Notes: generated from the sequence alone by a model not told the origin. A stretch of DNA of 64,000 nucleotides from Trebonia sp963822615 (GCA_963822615.1 CAWGIM010000006.1:310001-374000); one strand, 5' to 3'. Shown: positions 8,392-17,311, counted from the first letter of the stretch. A program made the numbers and translations.

Positions 8392-9078
8392 TCAGGTTGC
8401 CCCACCAGTCCAGGCGGGCGGCCTGCGCAGGCCGAGCTCCCGGAGCTTGAGGTAGGACCAGATGCTGCCCAGCACGCCGAACGGGACCGAGACGAGGAAC
8501 ACCAGCCGCCAGTCGACCGGGCCGAGCAGGCCGCCGAGCACCAGGCCGACGAAGCTGCCCGCGATGCCGGACACCTGGTTGAGGCCGAGCGCCATGCCGC
8601 GCTGGTTGACCGGGAAGGCGTCGGTCAGGATCGCGCTGGAGTTGGCCATCAGCATGGCGCCGCCGACCCCCTGGAAGATCCGCATCCCGATCAGGTACCA
8701 GCCGGCCGCGGTGCCGGTCAGCCAGCAGACCGACAGCAGGATCGAGAAGAAGGCGAAGATGGCGAAGCCGAGGTTGTACATGCGGACCCGGCCGTACATG
8801 TCGCCCAGGCGGCCGAAGCTCACCACCAGCACCCCGGTCACCACCAGGTAGCCCATCATCATCCAGAGCAGGATGGTGGTGTTGCCCGGCGCGAGGGGGT
8901 TGATGCCGATGCCGCGGAAGATGTCCGGCAGGGCGATCAGCATGATCGACGAGTTGACGGTCGCCATCAGCACGCCGAGGGTGGTGTTAGACAGGGCGAT
9001 CCACTTGTAGCGGGGACCGACGCCGCTGGCGCTGCTGGGCGTCCCGGCTGGCTCCGGGCTGGTCAATGCGGCGGGCAC
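8392..9078 (-). CDS. MFS drug-exporter-like protein, N-terminal part (frameshifted)
   Basis: N-terminal half of the same DHA2-type exporter. It shows helix 1 (TLGVLMATVNSSIMLIALP), the motif-A-like GRLGDMYGRVRMYNLGF, GMRIFQGVGGAMLMANSSA and the motif-C-like LNQVSGIAGSFVGLVLGG. It then leaves the family pattern at LRELGLRRPPAWTGGAT and stops. GTG at 9078 is the start: GGAGGAAG at 9083-9090 sits 7 bases upstream, and the reading starts VPAALTSPEPAG. An upstream ATG at 9129 has no such site. No classical slippery heptamer is present at the break, so programmed frameshifting is unlikely. Substrate is unknown; neither flanking regulator can be tied to it from sequence. Confidence 0.8.
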   Translation of the reverse strand: MPAALTSPEPAGTPSSASGVGPRYKWIALSNTTLGVLMATVNSSIMLIALPDIFRGIGINPLAPGNTTILLWMMMGYLVVTGVLVVSFGRLGDMYGRVRMYNLGFAIFAFFSILLSVCWLTGTAAGWYLIGMRIFQGVGGAMLMANSSAILTDAFPVNQRGMALGLNQVSGIAGSFVGLVLGGLLGPVDWRLVFLVSVPFGVLGSIWSYLKLRELGLRRPPAWTGGAT

Positions 9079-9223
9079 TGGGCTTCCTCCTGGACAGGCG
9101 GTTCCGCGCGGCTGGGCGCGAGCGGGCACGACGACGGGCCCCGATTAGTTGCTTATTGCAAAGTAATCGTACGGCAGGATTATTCCGGGGTCACTGATCA
9201 GTTGAAGCTGACCGATGGGTTGC

Positions 9224-9270
9224 CCCGGTTTGACGGCTGCTCCCGGTTTGACGGCTGCTCCCGGTTTGAC
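9224..9270. repeat. 18-bp tandem repeat, 2.6 copies
   Basis: CCCGGTTTGACGGCTGCT is repeated exactly at 9224-9241 and 9242-9259, with a partial third copy to 9270. It lies between the MFS gene and the M-box leader. Each unit contains TTTGACGG, so an operator or promoter role is possible but unproven. Confidence 0.7.
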
Positions 9271-9309
9271 AGGGGGGAAGCGGACCCGGCATCCTTTGGT
9301 TGTTCTAGT

Positions 9310-9475
9310 TGGACACCTCGTTCGGTGAGGCGTCTTCACGGACACAGGCCACTGATCCCAACCGTCGAGAGACGCTCCGGATCAGGACACCTCTCCCCGG
9401 CCTAAGGGGTGAGGCCAAGTGGCTGCGCAGCATCGCTACGCCGTGGAGTGCCAAAGCTCTTACGAGAGAGGTGAC
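9310..9475 (+). ncRNA. M-box (ykoK leader) magnesium riboswitch
   Basis: The stretch matches the conserved M-box core in order: CTCGTTCGGTGAGGCGTC (9317 on), ACGGACACAGGCCACTG, CGTCGAGAGACGC, GGCCTAAGGGGTGAGGCC, AAGTGGCTGCGCAGCATCG, and GTGGAGTGCCAAAGCTCTTA before ACGAG at 9462. CTCGT (9317-9321) pairs with ACGAG (9462-9466) to close stem P1. M-boxes bind Mg2+ and usually switch off Mg2+ transporter genes when Mg2+ is plentiful. The downstream gene on the same strand is the Nramp-like transporter, about 300 bases away. I see no clear terminator hairpin with a U-run, so the mechanism (transcription termination or hidden ribosome site) is open. Confidence 0.85.
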
Positions 9476-9775
9476 CCCGCTCATTGCCCGGGACCGCCCG
9501 GGCGGTGACCGCCTGGCCGACTCTTCATGTCGGCTGGGTTTGTGAAGGCGTGCACAAGCGCCGCGGACGAAGGGAGGCGCGCGATGGACTCTGATAGTCC
9601 GGGCCGAAGTCGGCCCCGCCCCCGGCTGTTCCCGCCCGTCCCGGGCGCGCGCTGACGCACTGAGCTAGCTGATTTCCGGTCCTCCACGCCTGCTTCCGCT
9701 GGCGCGCGGCCGGACGCCGCGTCCTGCGCGTGCCCCGCTCCCGCTTGAGTGAAAGCGCGAAAGAGGTGCATTCCA

Positions 9776-11494
9776 GTGACTGCGATTGACTTTGAGGTAG
9801 ACGGTGCCGCGCGCACCGCGGTGCTCGACGAGGCGCACACGGGCGACATCCGCGGCGCCCTCGGCACGATCAGCCTGGACGACCACGCCCCCCGCACCAC
9901 CGTCTCGGCCAAGCTGAAGACGCTGCTGGCGGTGGTCGGGCCGGGGCTGATCGTGATGGTGGGCGACAACGACGCCGGCGCGTTCTCCACCTACGGGCAG
10001 GCCGGCCAGGTCTACGGGACCCGCCTGCTGTGGACGCTGCTGCTGCTCATCCCGGTGCTGTACGTCAACCAGGAGATGGTGCTGCGGCTGGGCGCGGTCA
10101 CCGGGGTCGGCCACGCGCGGCTGATCCTTTCCCGGTTCGGCAAGTTCTGGGGGACGTTCGAGGTCATCGACCTGTTCCTGCTGAACGGGCTGACGATCGT
10201 GACCGAGTTCATCGGCATCACCCTCGCGGCCGGCTACCTGGGGGTGCCGAAGGTCCTGGCGGTGGCGCTCGCGGCCGGGGTCATCATCGCCACCGCGTTC
10301 ACCGGCTCGTTCCGCGCGTTCGAGCGGATCGCGATGTTCTTCTGCGCCGGCACGCTGCTGCTGGTGCCGCTGTACCTGATGGCGCACCCGGCGCCGTCGG
10401 CCATGCTGCGCGGCTTCAGCTCGGTCGGGCTGCCGGGCGGGCCGGTTTCCGGCGCGGGCGGCGGCGGCGCGATCCCCGGCGGCACCGCCGCGGTGATGCT
10501 GCTGGTCATCGGCATCGTGGGCACCACCGTCGCCCCCTGGCAGCTCTTCTTCCAGCAGTCGTACGTGATCGACAAGCGGATCACCCCCCGCTTCATCCGG
10601 TACGAGAAGGCCGACCTGTGGATCGGCATCGGCATCGTCGTGGTCGGCGCGGCCGCGCTGATGGGCACCACCGCGGCCGCGTTCGCGCACTCCGGGGCCG
10701 CCTTCACCGACTCGGCCGGGCTGGCGCACGGGATCGCCGGCTACGCCGGGCACGTGGCGGGCGCGCTGTTCGCGGTGGCGCTGCTCGACGCGAGCGTCAT
10801 CGGGGCGTTCGCGGTCTCGCTGTCGTCGGCCTACGCCATCGGCGACGTGCTCGGCCTGAAGCACTCGCTGCACCGCGGGGTCGGCCAGGCCAAGGGCTTC
10901 TACGCGCTGTACGCGGCGCTGATCGGCGCGGCCGCGGTCATCGTGCTGCTGCCGGGCTCACCGCTCGGGCTGATCACCGAGGGCGTGCAGGTGCTGGCGG
11001 GGGTGCTGCTGCCGGCGGCGACGGTGTTCCTGCTCATGCTGTGCAACGACAAGGCCGTGCTCGGCCCGTGGGTCAACTCGCCGCGGACCAACGCGTTCAC
11101 CGGGGCGGTGATCACGGCGCTGATCGCGCTGTCGGTGGTGCTGACCGCCTCGGTCATGTTCCCGCACATCAGCGCGTCCGCCATCTTCGCGATCATGGCG
11201 GCGTGCGCGGCGGCGGCCGCCGTGGCGGGCGGGGGCGCGCTGGCGGCCAGGCGACGGGCGGCCAGGGGGCGGGCGGCGGGGCAGCGGGCGGCGGGGCAGC
11301 GGGCGGCGGGCGCGGCGACCACCGCGGCGACCCCGGTGGACAAGCTGAGCTGGCGGATGCCGCCGCTGAGCGAGCTGCCGGCCCCGGTGATCAAGGGCGC
11401 CCGGCGGCTCGGGCTACTCGGGCTGCGCGGTTACCTCGCGATCGCGATGATCATGGTGGTGGTCAAGATCGTGCAGACCGCGCTGGGGCACTGA
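9776..11494 (+). CDS. Nramp-family metal transporter, probably Mg2+-type
   Basis: Inner-membrane divalent-metal importer with at least ten hydrophobic helices in the LeuT-like Nramp fold. The helix-1 metal site reads GDNDAGAFSTY instead of the usual DPGN, and helix 6 reads GTTVAPWQLFFQQS instead of the usual MPH motif. This fits the Nramp-related Mg2+ transporter (NRMT) idea better than Mn/Fe MntH. An M-box Mg2+ riboswitch precedes it. A hydrophilic Ala/Arg-rich loop near residues 480-530 comes from GC repeats. GTG at 9776 is preferred (AAGAGG at 9761-9766); GTG at 9749 is also in frame. The 3' end overlaps the convergent GNAT gene by 32 bases. Confidence 0.85.
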   Translation: MTAIDFEVDGAARTAVLDEAHTGDIRGALGTISLDDHAPRTTVSAKLKTLLAVVGPGLIVMVGDNDAGAFSTYGQAGQVYGTRLLWTLLLLIPVLYVNQEMVLRLGAVTGVGHARLILSRFGKFWGTFEVIDLFLLNGLTIVTEFIGITLAAGYLGVPKVLAVALAAGVIIATAFTGSFRAFERIAMFFCAGTLLLVPLYLMAHPAPSAMLRGFSSVGLPGGPVSGAGGGGAIPGGTAAVMLLVIGIVGTTVAPWQLFFQQSYVIDKRITPRFIRYEKADLWIGIGIVVVGAAALMGTTAAAFAHSGAAFTDSAGLAHGIAGYAGHVAGALFAVALLDASVIGAFAVSLSSAYAIGDVLGLKHSLHRGVGQAKGFYALYAALIGAAAVIVLLPGSPLGLITEGVQVLAGVLLPAATVFLLMLCNDKAVLGPWVNSPRTNAFTGAVITALIALSVVLTASVMFPHISASAIFAIMAACAAAAAVAGGGALAARRRAARGRAAGQRAAGQRAAGAATTAATPVDKLSWRMPPLSELPAPVIKGARRLGLLGLRGYLAIAMIMVVVKIVQTALGH

Positions 11495-11918
11495 GGCCCG
11501 GCCGGACCTGACGGCGCAGGTCGCCGTCGCCGGCCGTGAAGCCGCGCCGCAGCAGCCAGGCGGTGACCCGCTCCCGGTGCGGGCTGGCGGCCGGGACAAC
11601 GTTGTAGACGTAGTTGAACCCGCGGGCGGCCGCCTCTTCCTCGAGGCGGTCCACGATGAACTCGCCGATGCCCGCGCCCCGGCGGGGCGCCGCGACCACG
11701 AAGGTGATCTCGGCGTTGCCCCATTCGCTGTCCAGCCAGCCGTACCCGACGACCTGCCCCGACTGGTCGGTGACGCGCCACCACTCATCGGCCACCGGGG
11801 TGTCTGGCGCGGGCGCGCTGAGGCCGGTGGCCGCCAGCTCGGCCGGGCCGAACAGCCGCTGCTTGTCCGCGTCCCAGCGTGGTGCGTGCTCCCTGGTCCA
11901 GGTCAGCCCGGTTGTCAT
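11463..11918 (-). CDS. GNAT-family N-acetyltransferase
   Basis: Predicted to transfer an acetyl group from acetyl-CoA to an unknown amine. The 151-residue protein has the GNAT core: beta strands VVGYGWLDSEWGNAEITFVV followed by the acetyl-CoA pyrophosphate loop APRRGAGIGEFIVDRLEEEA (about residues 77-96) and the closing segment HRERVTAWLLRRGF. ATG at 11918 has GGAGG 6 bases upstream. The 3' end overlaps the Nramp gene head-on. The divergent CoA-transferase starts 56 bases away. Function beyond the family is unknown. Confidence 0.8.
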   Translation of the reverse strand: MTTGLTWTREHAPRWDADKQRLFGPAELAATGLSAPAPDTPVADEWWRVTDQSGQVVGYGWLDSEWGNAEITFVVAAPRRGAGIGEFIVDRLEEEAAARGFNYVYNVVPAASPHRERVTAWLLRRGFTAGDGDLRRQVRPGLSAPARSARS

Positions 11919-11973
11919 CGCGCCTCCTAACGCTTCCTCTTAGAGTGTTCCCAGTTGAGGCGAGGAGGTATCC

Positions 11974-13192
11974 GTGGTTGAGACAACCGGGCCGCTAGCC
12001 GGGGTACGGGTGGTCGAGCTGGCCGGCATCGGGCCGGGGCCGTTCTGCGGGATGCTGCTGGCCGACCTGGGGGCCGAGGTGATCGTGGTGGACCGGCCGG
12101 GCGGCCCGTCCACGCTGGCTCCCCGGCGCGGCGACGTCACCAGCCGCGGCAAGCGGCGGGTGGTGGTCGACCTGAAGCACCCGCGCGGGGCCGAGGTGGT
12201 GCTCCGGCTGGCGGCCGCGTCGGACGCGCTCATCGAGGGGTACCGGCCGGGGGTGACCGAGCGGCTCGGCGTCGGCCCGGCCGACTGCCTGGCGGTCAAC
12301 CCGGCCCTGGTGTACGGGCGGATGACCGGCTGGGGGCAGGACGGGCCGCTGGCGCCGACGGCCGGCCACGACATCGCCTACATCGCGGTGACCGGCGCGC
12401 TGCACGCCATCGGCCGGGCCGGCGGCCCGCCCCAGGTGCCGGTCAACTACCTGGGCGACTTCGGCGGCGGTGCCCTGTTCCTGGCGCTCGGCGTGCTGGC
12501 CGGGGTGCTGCGGGCCCGCGCAAGCGGGCAGGGCCAGGTGGTGGACGCCGCGATCGTCGACGGGGTGGCGGTGCTGCAGGCGATGAGCTACGGGATGCTG
12601 GCCGACGGGCGGTGGACCGACCAGCGGGGGGTGAACATCCTCGACACCGGGGCGCCGTTCTACGACGTCTACCCGACCAGCGACGGCCGCCACATGGCGG
12701 TCGGCGCGATCGAGCCGCAGTTCTACGCGGCTTTCCTGGCTGGCCTGTTCGCCCCCGACCCGGTGCCGGGCGGCCTGCCCGGCCAGCTCGACCAGGCCGG
12801 CTGGCCGGAGCTGCGGCGGCTGTTCGCCGCCCGCTTCGGGCAGCGCTCGCAGCAGGACTGGACCGCCGCGTTCAGCGGCACCGACGCCTGCGTCGCCCCG
12901 GTGCGCGCGATGACCGAGGCGCCGGCCGATCCCCAGCTTGCCGCGCGCGGCAGCTACCTGACGGTGGACGGGGTGCTGCAGCCGGCTCCGCCCCCCGGTT
13001 CGCCCCCGCCCCCTCCCCGCCCCTTCTCCCGCCCTCGGGTCCGGGTCCGCGTCCGTTCCCGGTCAGGCGATCGCCGCCCTGCCCCCGGGGCCGATCGCGC
13101 ACCCGGGGGCGCATACCCGGGCGGTGCTGGCCGGGCTGGGCTTCGCCGACGTGGACGACCTGCTCGCCGCGGGCGCGGTCCAGCAGGCCTGA
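11974..13192 (+). CDS. CaiB/BaiF-family CoA-transferase or acyl-CoA racemase (frameshifted tail)
   Basis: Resembles alpha-methylacyl-CoA racemase: GVRVVELAGIGPGPFCGMLL at the start, VDRPGGPS, LKHPRGAEVVLRLAAASDALIEGYRPG and the catalytic-aspartate region GHDIAYIAVTGALHAIG (about residues 127-143). GTG start at 11974 with AGGAGG upstream. After GVLQPAP (about 12990) the reading becomes a Pro/Arg-rich string that runs on to 13386. A different frame resumes the family C-terminus at about 13045-13192 (PIAHPGAHTRAVLAGLG, then FADVDDLLAAGAVQQA and TGA at 13190). The C-runs at 12985-13050 therefore hold a net one-base shift. The natural end is taken as 13192. The lesion may be a sequence error. Confidence 0.8.
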
Positions 13193-13268
13193 ACCTCGCG
13201 GCACCGGGCCTGGCCCCGGCGCGGCGGGGCGGCCCGCTCGGCGCGGCCCAGGCTGAACCGCGGCGCGG

Positions 13269-13334
13269 CGGCCCGCTCGGCGAGACGGCCCGCTCGGCGA
13301 GACGGCCCGCTCGGCGAGACGGCCCGCTCGGCGC
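13269..13334. repeat. 17-bp GC-rich tandem repeat
   Basis: About 3.5-4 copies of GGCCCGCTCGGCGAGAC lie in the gap after the CoA-transferase gene. The rest of 13193-13617 holds only the dyad at 13369-13404. Confidence 0.75.
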
Positions 13335-13368
13335 TTCTTGCTGTTATCCGGGCGAGGTAGCAGATCTT

Positions 13369-13404
13369 GGAAACTTTTTCGGGTGATAGCACGAAAAAGT
13401 TTCC
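13369..13404. promoter_or_regulatory. Perfect 13-bp AT-rich inverted repeat
   Basis: GGAAACTTTTTCG (13369-13381) and CGAAAAAGTTTCC (13392-13404) flank a 10-base spacer; a third half site AAAAGTTTCC follows at about 13413-13422. It is strikingly AT-rich for this DNA, has no T-run after the stem, and lies 214 bases upstream of the LuxR-type regulator gene, so an operator is more likely than a terminator. Confidence 0.45.
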
Positions 13405-13617
13405 ATCTGGATAAAAGTTTCCAGTCTTGTCACTGGCTGGGACATGCGGCCGGCTGGCTGCCCGGCTCCGGGCCGGCGGCTTGGGCTCGCGCCCCGGGCT
13501 GGGCCGCCCGGGGCGGCCGAGAGCTGGTCACGCTTCGAAATCGCACGTGATGCACGTGCAATCAGGTCGGCCCGGTGTTAAGGTGACGGCGTCCTTATAC
13601 TCCCCCGTGAGGTAACC

Positions 13618-16338
13618 ATGGCCAATATCGTGAGCCGGGGCCAGGTCGCCGGCCCGCGACGACTTGGCCTGCCCGCGGAGGCCACCGGCTTCATCGAGCG
13701 GCCGGCCGAGGTGGACGGTATCACCGAGCTGCTGCGGACCGCGCGCATGGTGACGGTCACCGGGCCGCCCGGGGTCGGCAAGACGCGTGCCGCCATCGCC
13801 GCCGCGGCGCTGGTGGCCGACCGGTTCCCGGACGGGGTGTGCTTCACCGACCTCGGCGAGACCAGGGAGCCGCCCGGGGGCGGGCGCGGCCAGGCGTCCG
13901 GGGCCGCGCTCATCGCCGCCGTCGTCGCGGCCGAGCTCGGGGTGCCTGGCGGCAGTACCAGCGGGGCGCCTGGCGGCAGTACCAGCGGGGCGCCTGGCGG
14001 CAGTAGCCGCGGGGCGCCTGGCGGCGGGACCGCCGACGCCGCCGTTAGCCAGCAGGCGGCCCTGCTCAGCCGCCTGCGCGGGAAGCGACTGCTGATCATC
14101 CTCGACACCTGCGAGCACCTGGTGGACGCCTGCGCGGCGTTCGCCGACAACGTGCTGCGCGGCGCGGCCGGGGTCACCCTGCTGGCCACCAGCCGGCAGC
14201 CGCTCGACACCCCCGGTGAGCACGCCTTCCCGCTGCTCCCGCTGTCGGCCGAGACCGCCGCGGTCGAGCTGTTCGCGCAGCGCGCGGCGGCGGTGCTGCC
14301 CGGGTTCGCGGTCACCGCGGAGAACCGGGCGGACGTGGTGCGGCTGTGCCAGCGGCTCGACGGCATCCCGCTGGCGATCGAGCTGGCCGCCGTCCAGCTG
14401 CGCGCGCTGCCGCTGACCGAGCTGGCCCGCCAGCTCGAGTCGGGCATCCGGACGCTGACTCCGCGCCGCCGCGGCACCACGCCGCGGCACCAGACGCTGC
14501 GCGCCGCGGTCGACTGGAGTTACCAGCTCTGCAGCCCGGCCGAGCAGGCGCTGTGGCAGCGGCTCTCGGTGTTCACCGACACGTTCGACGTGGCCGCGGC
14601 CGAGCGGGTGTGCGCGGGAGACCCGCTGCCGGCCGCCCAGGTGCTGCCCGCGCTGGTCGGCCTGGTCGACAAGTCGGTGCTGCTCCGGGCGGGGGCGGAG
14701 TCTCCCCGGTACCGGCTGCCGGCCGCGCTGCGCGAGTTCGGGGCCGACCGGCTGGCGGAGGCAGCCGAGGAAGACTTCTTCCTCGGCCGGCTCGCGGCCA
14801 GCGCGCTCGAGCTGGCCCGCGAGTTCGACCAGCGGTTCCGCAGCGGCCCGCCGCCCGGCGGGCCGGCGCTCACCGGCAGCGCCCACCGCGCGGCCGCGCG
14901 CGCGGCCGGCCCTGACGCCGCCGCGCCGGCCGGCCTGCCCGCCGGCGACGACGCCCTGGCGGCGGCGTTCCGGCGGCTCAACGCGGAGTACCAGAACGTG
15001 CGGGCCGCGCTCGGCTGGGCGCTGCGGGTCGCTGAGCCGCTGGACACCGCGGCCGGGCGGCGGTCACTCGGGCTCGCCCTGCGGTGGCGGCTCGGCGCGG
15101 AGCTGGCGGTCCGGCTGTCCGGCTACTGGCAGGTGTCCGGGCAGCTAGGGGAGGGCCGGCAGTGGCTCGACCAGGTGATCGGCCTGTTCCCCGAGCCCGC
15201 CGGAGAGCGCGGCCTGGCGCTCGGCGCGCGCGGGCAACTGGCCACGTTCGCGGGCGACCTGGACAGCGCGCTGGCCGACATCACCGAGTCGATCCGGCTG
15301 GCCGAGGCGGCTGAGGCAGCCGAGACGACTGAGACGGTTGGGCCGGGCGGCGAGCCGGCCGTGGCCCGCGGCTACCTGCGGCTCAACCTGGCGCTCACCC
15401 TGGCGGGCCGCTACCCCGAGGCGCTGACGGCGGCCGGCATCGCCGGCCAGCGGCTGGCCGCCTGCGGGCACCAGGCCGGACTGATCGGCCTTGACGCCCA
15501 GCTCGCGCTGCTGCACCAGCTCACCGGGGACGCCGACGCGGCCATCGCCTGCTGCGAGCGCGGCCTGGCCCGGCTCAGCGAGGCCGCGGCGGGCGACCTG
15601 GACCCGGCCGAGGCCGGCCCCGGGCCCGGCTACCCCCCGGCGGCGCCCTGGTCCCCGGGCCGGACCGCCTGGCTCGGCGGTTACCTGCAGCTCATCCGCG
15701 GGCTGGCGCTGCTGCCGGGCCCGGGCCGTGAAGACGAGTGCGCCGCCGCCCTGCGCCAGGCGCTGACCGGCTGGCACCAGCTCGGCGACGTGATGGGCAC
15801 CGCCTACGCGGTCGAGGCGCTCGGCTGGCTGGCCGCCCGCCGTGAGCAGTTCGAACGGGCCGGGTGGCTGCTGGCGGCGGCCGACCAGCTCTGGTCGCGG
15901 ACCGGGCGGCGGCTGAGCGGTATCGCCCGGATGGAGGAGTCCCGCCAGCTCGCGGTCCAGGTCACCCAGCGGTCGCTCGGCGAGCGGCGGTACGCCGCCG
16001 CCTGCGCGCACGGGGCCGGGCTCAGCCTGGACGCCGTGGTGCGGGACGCCGTCGACGAGGCGGGCGAGCCGGCCAGCCGGCCTGGCCAGCCGCCGGGCGC
16101 GGCCGGCGCCCAGGTGACGGCGGCCGGGCACGCGACGGCGGCGCTGACCAAGCGCGAGCGGGAGATCGCCGAGCTGGTGGCGAGCGGGCTGTCCAACCGG
16201 GAGATCGCCGCGCGGCTGTTCATCTCCAAGCGCACGGTCGACGCGCACGTCGATCACATCTTCAGCAAGCTCGAGATCTCCTCGCGGGTGCAGCTCACCG
16301 TCCTGCTGCGGGACCGCTGGGCGCGGGTACCAGGGTGA
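13618..16338 (+). CDS. Large ATP-binding LuxR-type transcriptional regulator
   Basis: A 906-residue signal-transduction regulator. N-terminal NTPase with Walker A GPPGVGKTR (about residue 51), Walker B LLIILDTCEHLVDA (about 158), ATSRQPL and the IPLAIELAA motif typical of AfsR/NB-ARC-like ATPases; then a winged-helix-like segment (AVDWSYQLCSPAEQALWQRL), a long alpha-helical tetratricopeptide-like region, and a C-terminal LuxR helix-turn-helix (LTKREREIAELVASGLSNRE to VDAHVDHIFSKL). It probably activates genes in response to an unknown ligand. ATG at 13618 follows GTGAGG. A 24-bp repeat at 13939-14025 inserts a Gly/Ser/Ala-rich tract between Walker A and B. The 3' end overlaps the convergent gene by 44 bases. 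Confidence 0.87.
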   Translation: MANIVSRGQVAGPRRLGLPAEATGFIERPAEVDGITELLRTARMVTVTGPPGVGKTRAAIAAAALVADRFPDGVCFTDLGETREPPGGGRGQASGAALIAAVVAAELGVPGGSTSGAPGGSTSGAPGGSSRGAPGGGTADAAVSQQAALLSRLRGKRLLIILDTCEHLVDACAAFADNVLRGAAGVTLLATSRQPLDTPGEHAFPLLPLSAETAAVELFAQRAAAVLPGFAVTAENRADVVRLCQRLDGIPLAIELAAVQLRALPLTELARQLESGIRTLTPRRRGTTPRHQTLRAAVDWSYQLCSPAEQALWQRLSVFTDTFDVAAAERVCAGDPLPAAQVLPALVGLVDKSVLLRAGAESPRYRLPAALREFGADRLAEAAEEDFFLGRLAASALELAREFDQRFRSGPPPGGPALTGSAHRAAARAAGPDAAAPAGLPAGDDALAAAFRRLNAEYQNVRAALGWALRVAEPLDTAAGRRSLGLALRWRLGAELAVRLSGYWQVSGQLGEGRQWLDQVIGLFPEPAGERGLALGARGQLATFAGDLDSALADITESIRLAEAAEAAETTETVGPGGEPAVARGYLRLNLALTLAGRYPEALTAAGIAGQRLAACGHQAGLIGLDAQLALLHQLTGDADAAIACCERGLARLSEAAAGDLDPAEAGPGPGYPPAAPWSPGRTAWLGGYLQLIRGLALLPGPGREDECAAALRQALTGWHQLGDVMGTAYAVEALGWLAARREQFERAGWLLAAADQLWSRTGRRLSGIARMEESRQLAVQVTQRSLGERRYAAACAHGAGLSLDAVVRDAVDEAGEPASRPGQPPGAAGAQVTAAGHATAALTKREREIAELVASGLSNREIAARLFISKRTVDAHVDHIFSKLEISSRVQLTVLLRDRWARVPG
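13939..14025 (+). repeat. In-frame 24-bp repeat inside the regulator gene
   Basis: Three and a half units of the type GGGGCGCCTGGCGGCAGTACCAGC-length (24 bp each, at 13939, 13963, 13987 and partial at 14011). They encode GAPGGSTS octapeptides. Being a multiple of three, copy number can change without breaking the frame. Confidence 0.8.
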
Positions 16339-17062
16339 ACGCGGCGACCAGGTAACCCACGCCGAGGGGGGCGTCGGCGTACAGGATCTCCGGCCGCAGG
16401 GCGGCGGCGCCGCCGTCCGGCCCGAGCGCGCCCGCCAGCACCTGCCAGGCCGGCCGCCCGGTCGCCAGCAGCTCGTCGGCCAGGCCCGGGTCGAGTGCGG
16501 CCAGCGCCGCCAGGTCACCGTCGCCGACCGCGCGCTCCACCGCCGCGTCGAACGGCCCGGCCCGCTCGTCCAGGTAGCCGGGGGCGGACACCGAGCGGCG
16601 GGCGGAGCCGTCACCCATCGCCAGCAGCGCCACCCGCGGGGCGGACGCCGCCAGCCGGGCGCCCAGCCGCAGGCAGTCGGCGGCCGGCGCCAGCGCCGCG
16701 ACGCCGTGCAACTCGCGGGGGCCGGCGTAGCCCGCCTCGTCCAGCAGCCGCGCGCCGACGCCGAGCGCCAGCGGCAGCCCCGGCGCCGCCAGCCCCGCGG
16801 GTGCCCCGTTACCCGGCAGCCCGGTGTTACCCGGCAGCGCGGTGCCCGGTCCGTAGGCGGCCACGTTGAGCCGCGCGCTCGCGGGCCAGCCGTCGGTCCG
16901 CGGCCCCGGACCGGTCACCACGATGAGGTCGGGCCCGGCCGCGATGACCCGGGCGACGGCGGCCGCGCAAGCGGTGCGCAGCTCCGGCAGCACCTCCGTC
17001 TGCCCGGTCAGCTCACGTACCAGCAGCGGCGAGCAGGGGCAGATCGCGGCGCCGACGATCAT
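16295..17062 (-). CDS. Class III extradiol dioxygenase-like (MEMO/AMMECR-type) protein
   Basis: A 255-residue protein beginning MIVGAAICPCSPLLVRELTG, the hallmark of the small actinobacterial family with a class III extradiol dioxygenase subunit B-like fold. Other family features are IAAGPDLIVVTGPGP and a C-terminal GVGYLVAAFTLVPA. The usual metal-binding histidine near residue 10 appears as Cys (CPCSP where relatives commonly have CPHPP), so activity is doubtful. ATG at 17062 is the first plausible start; upstream reading is Arg/Gly-rich and has stops in other frames. The gene converges on the LuxR-type regulator. Role unknown. Confidence 0.6.
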   Translation of the reverse strand: MIVGAAICPCSPLLVRELTGQTEVLPELRTACAAAVARVIAAGPDLIVVTGPGPRTDGWPASARLNVAAYGPGTALPGNTGLPGNGAPAGLAAPGLPLALGVGARLLDEAGYAGPRELHGVAALAPAADCLRLGARLAASAPRVALLAMGDGSARRSVSAPGYLDERAGPFDAAVERAVGDGDLAALAALDPGLADELLATGRPAWQVLAGALGPDGGAAALRPEILYADAPLGVGYLVAAFTLVPAPSGPAAGR

Positions 17063-17311
17063 GCCGGCGCCCGCCGTCGCTGCCCGGCCGCGTCGTCGCC
17101 CTCCATGATCAGCGAGTCTAGCGGCCGAACGGGCGCCGCCGTCATCGGCCCGGCGCGGGCCGGGGGGTGACCGCCGCGGGCGGGCAGCCCGGCCCGCGGG
17201 GAACCGGAAACCGCCTGTTAGTAAGATCTTTAGCACCTCACAGCGAATTCTCAGCTCGCTGGGGACGCGGTTGGGTCCGGAGCGCTTCACGGCTGTGGCA
17301 CCCTGTCGGCT

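Noticed and set aside
8392..8430. Programmed -1 frameshift in the MFS gene
   Set aside because: No X-XXY-YYZ heptamer or clear downstream structure; a missing base is simpler.
9145..9345. 66-codon minus frame with VKPGAA repeats
   Set aside because: Produced by the 18-bp repeat and lies antisense to the start of the M-box.
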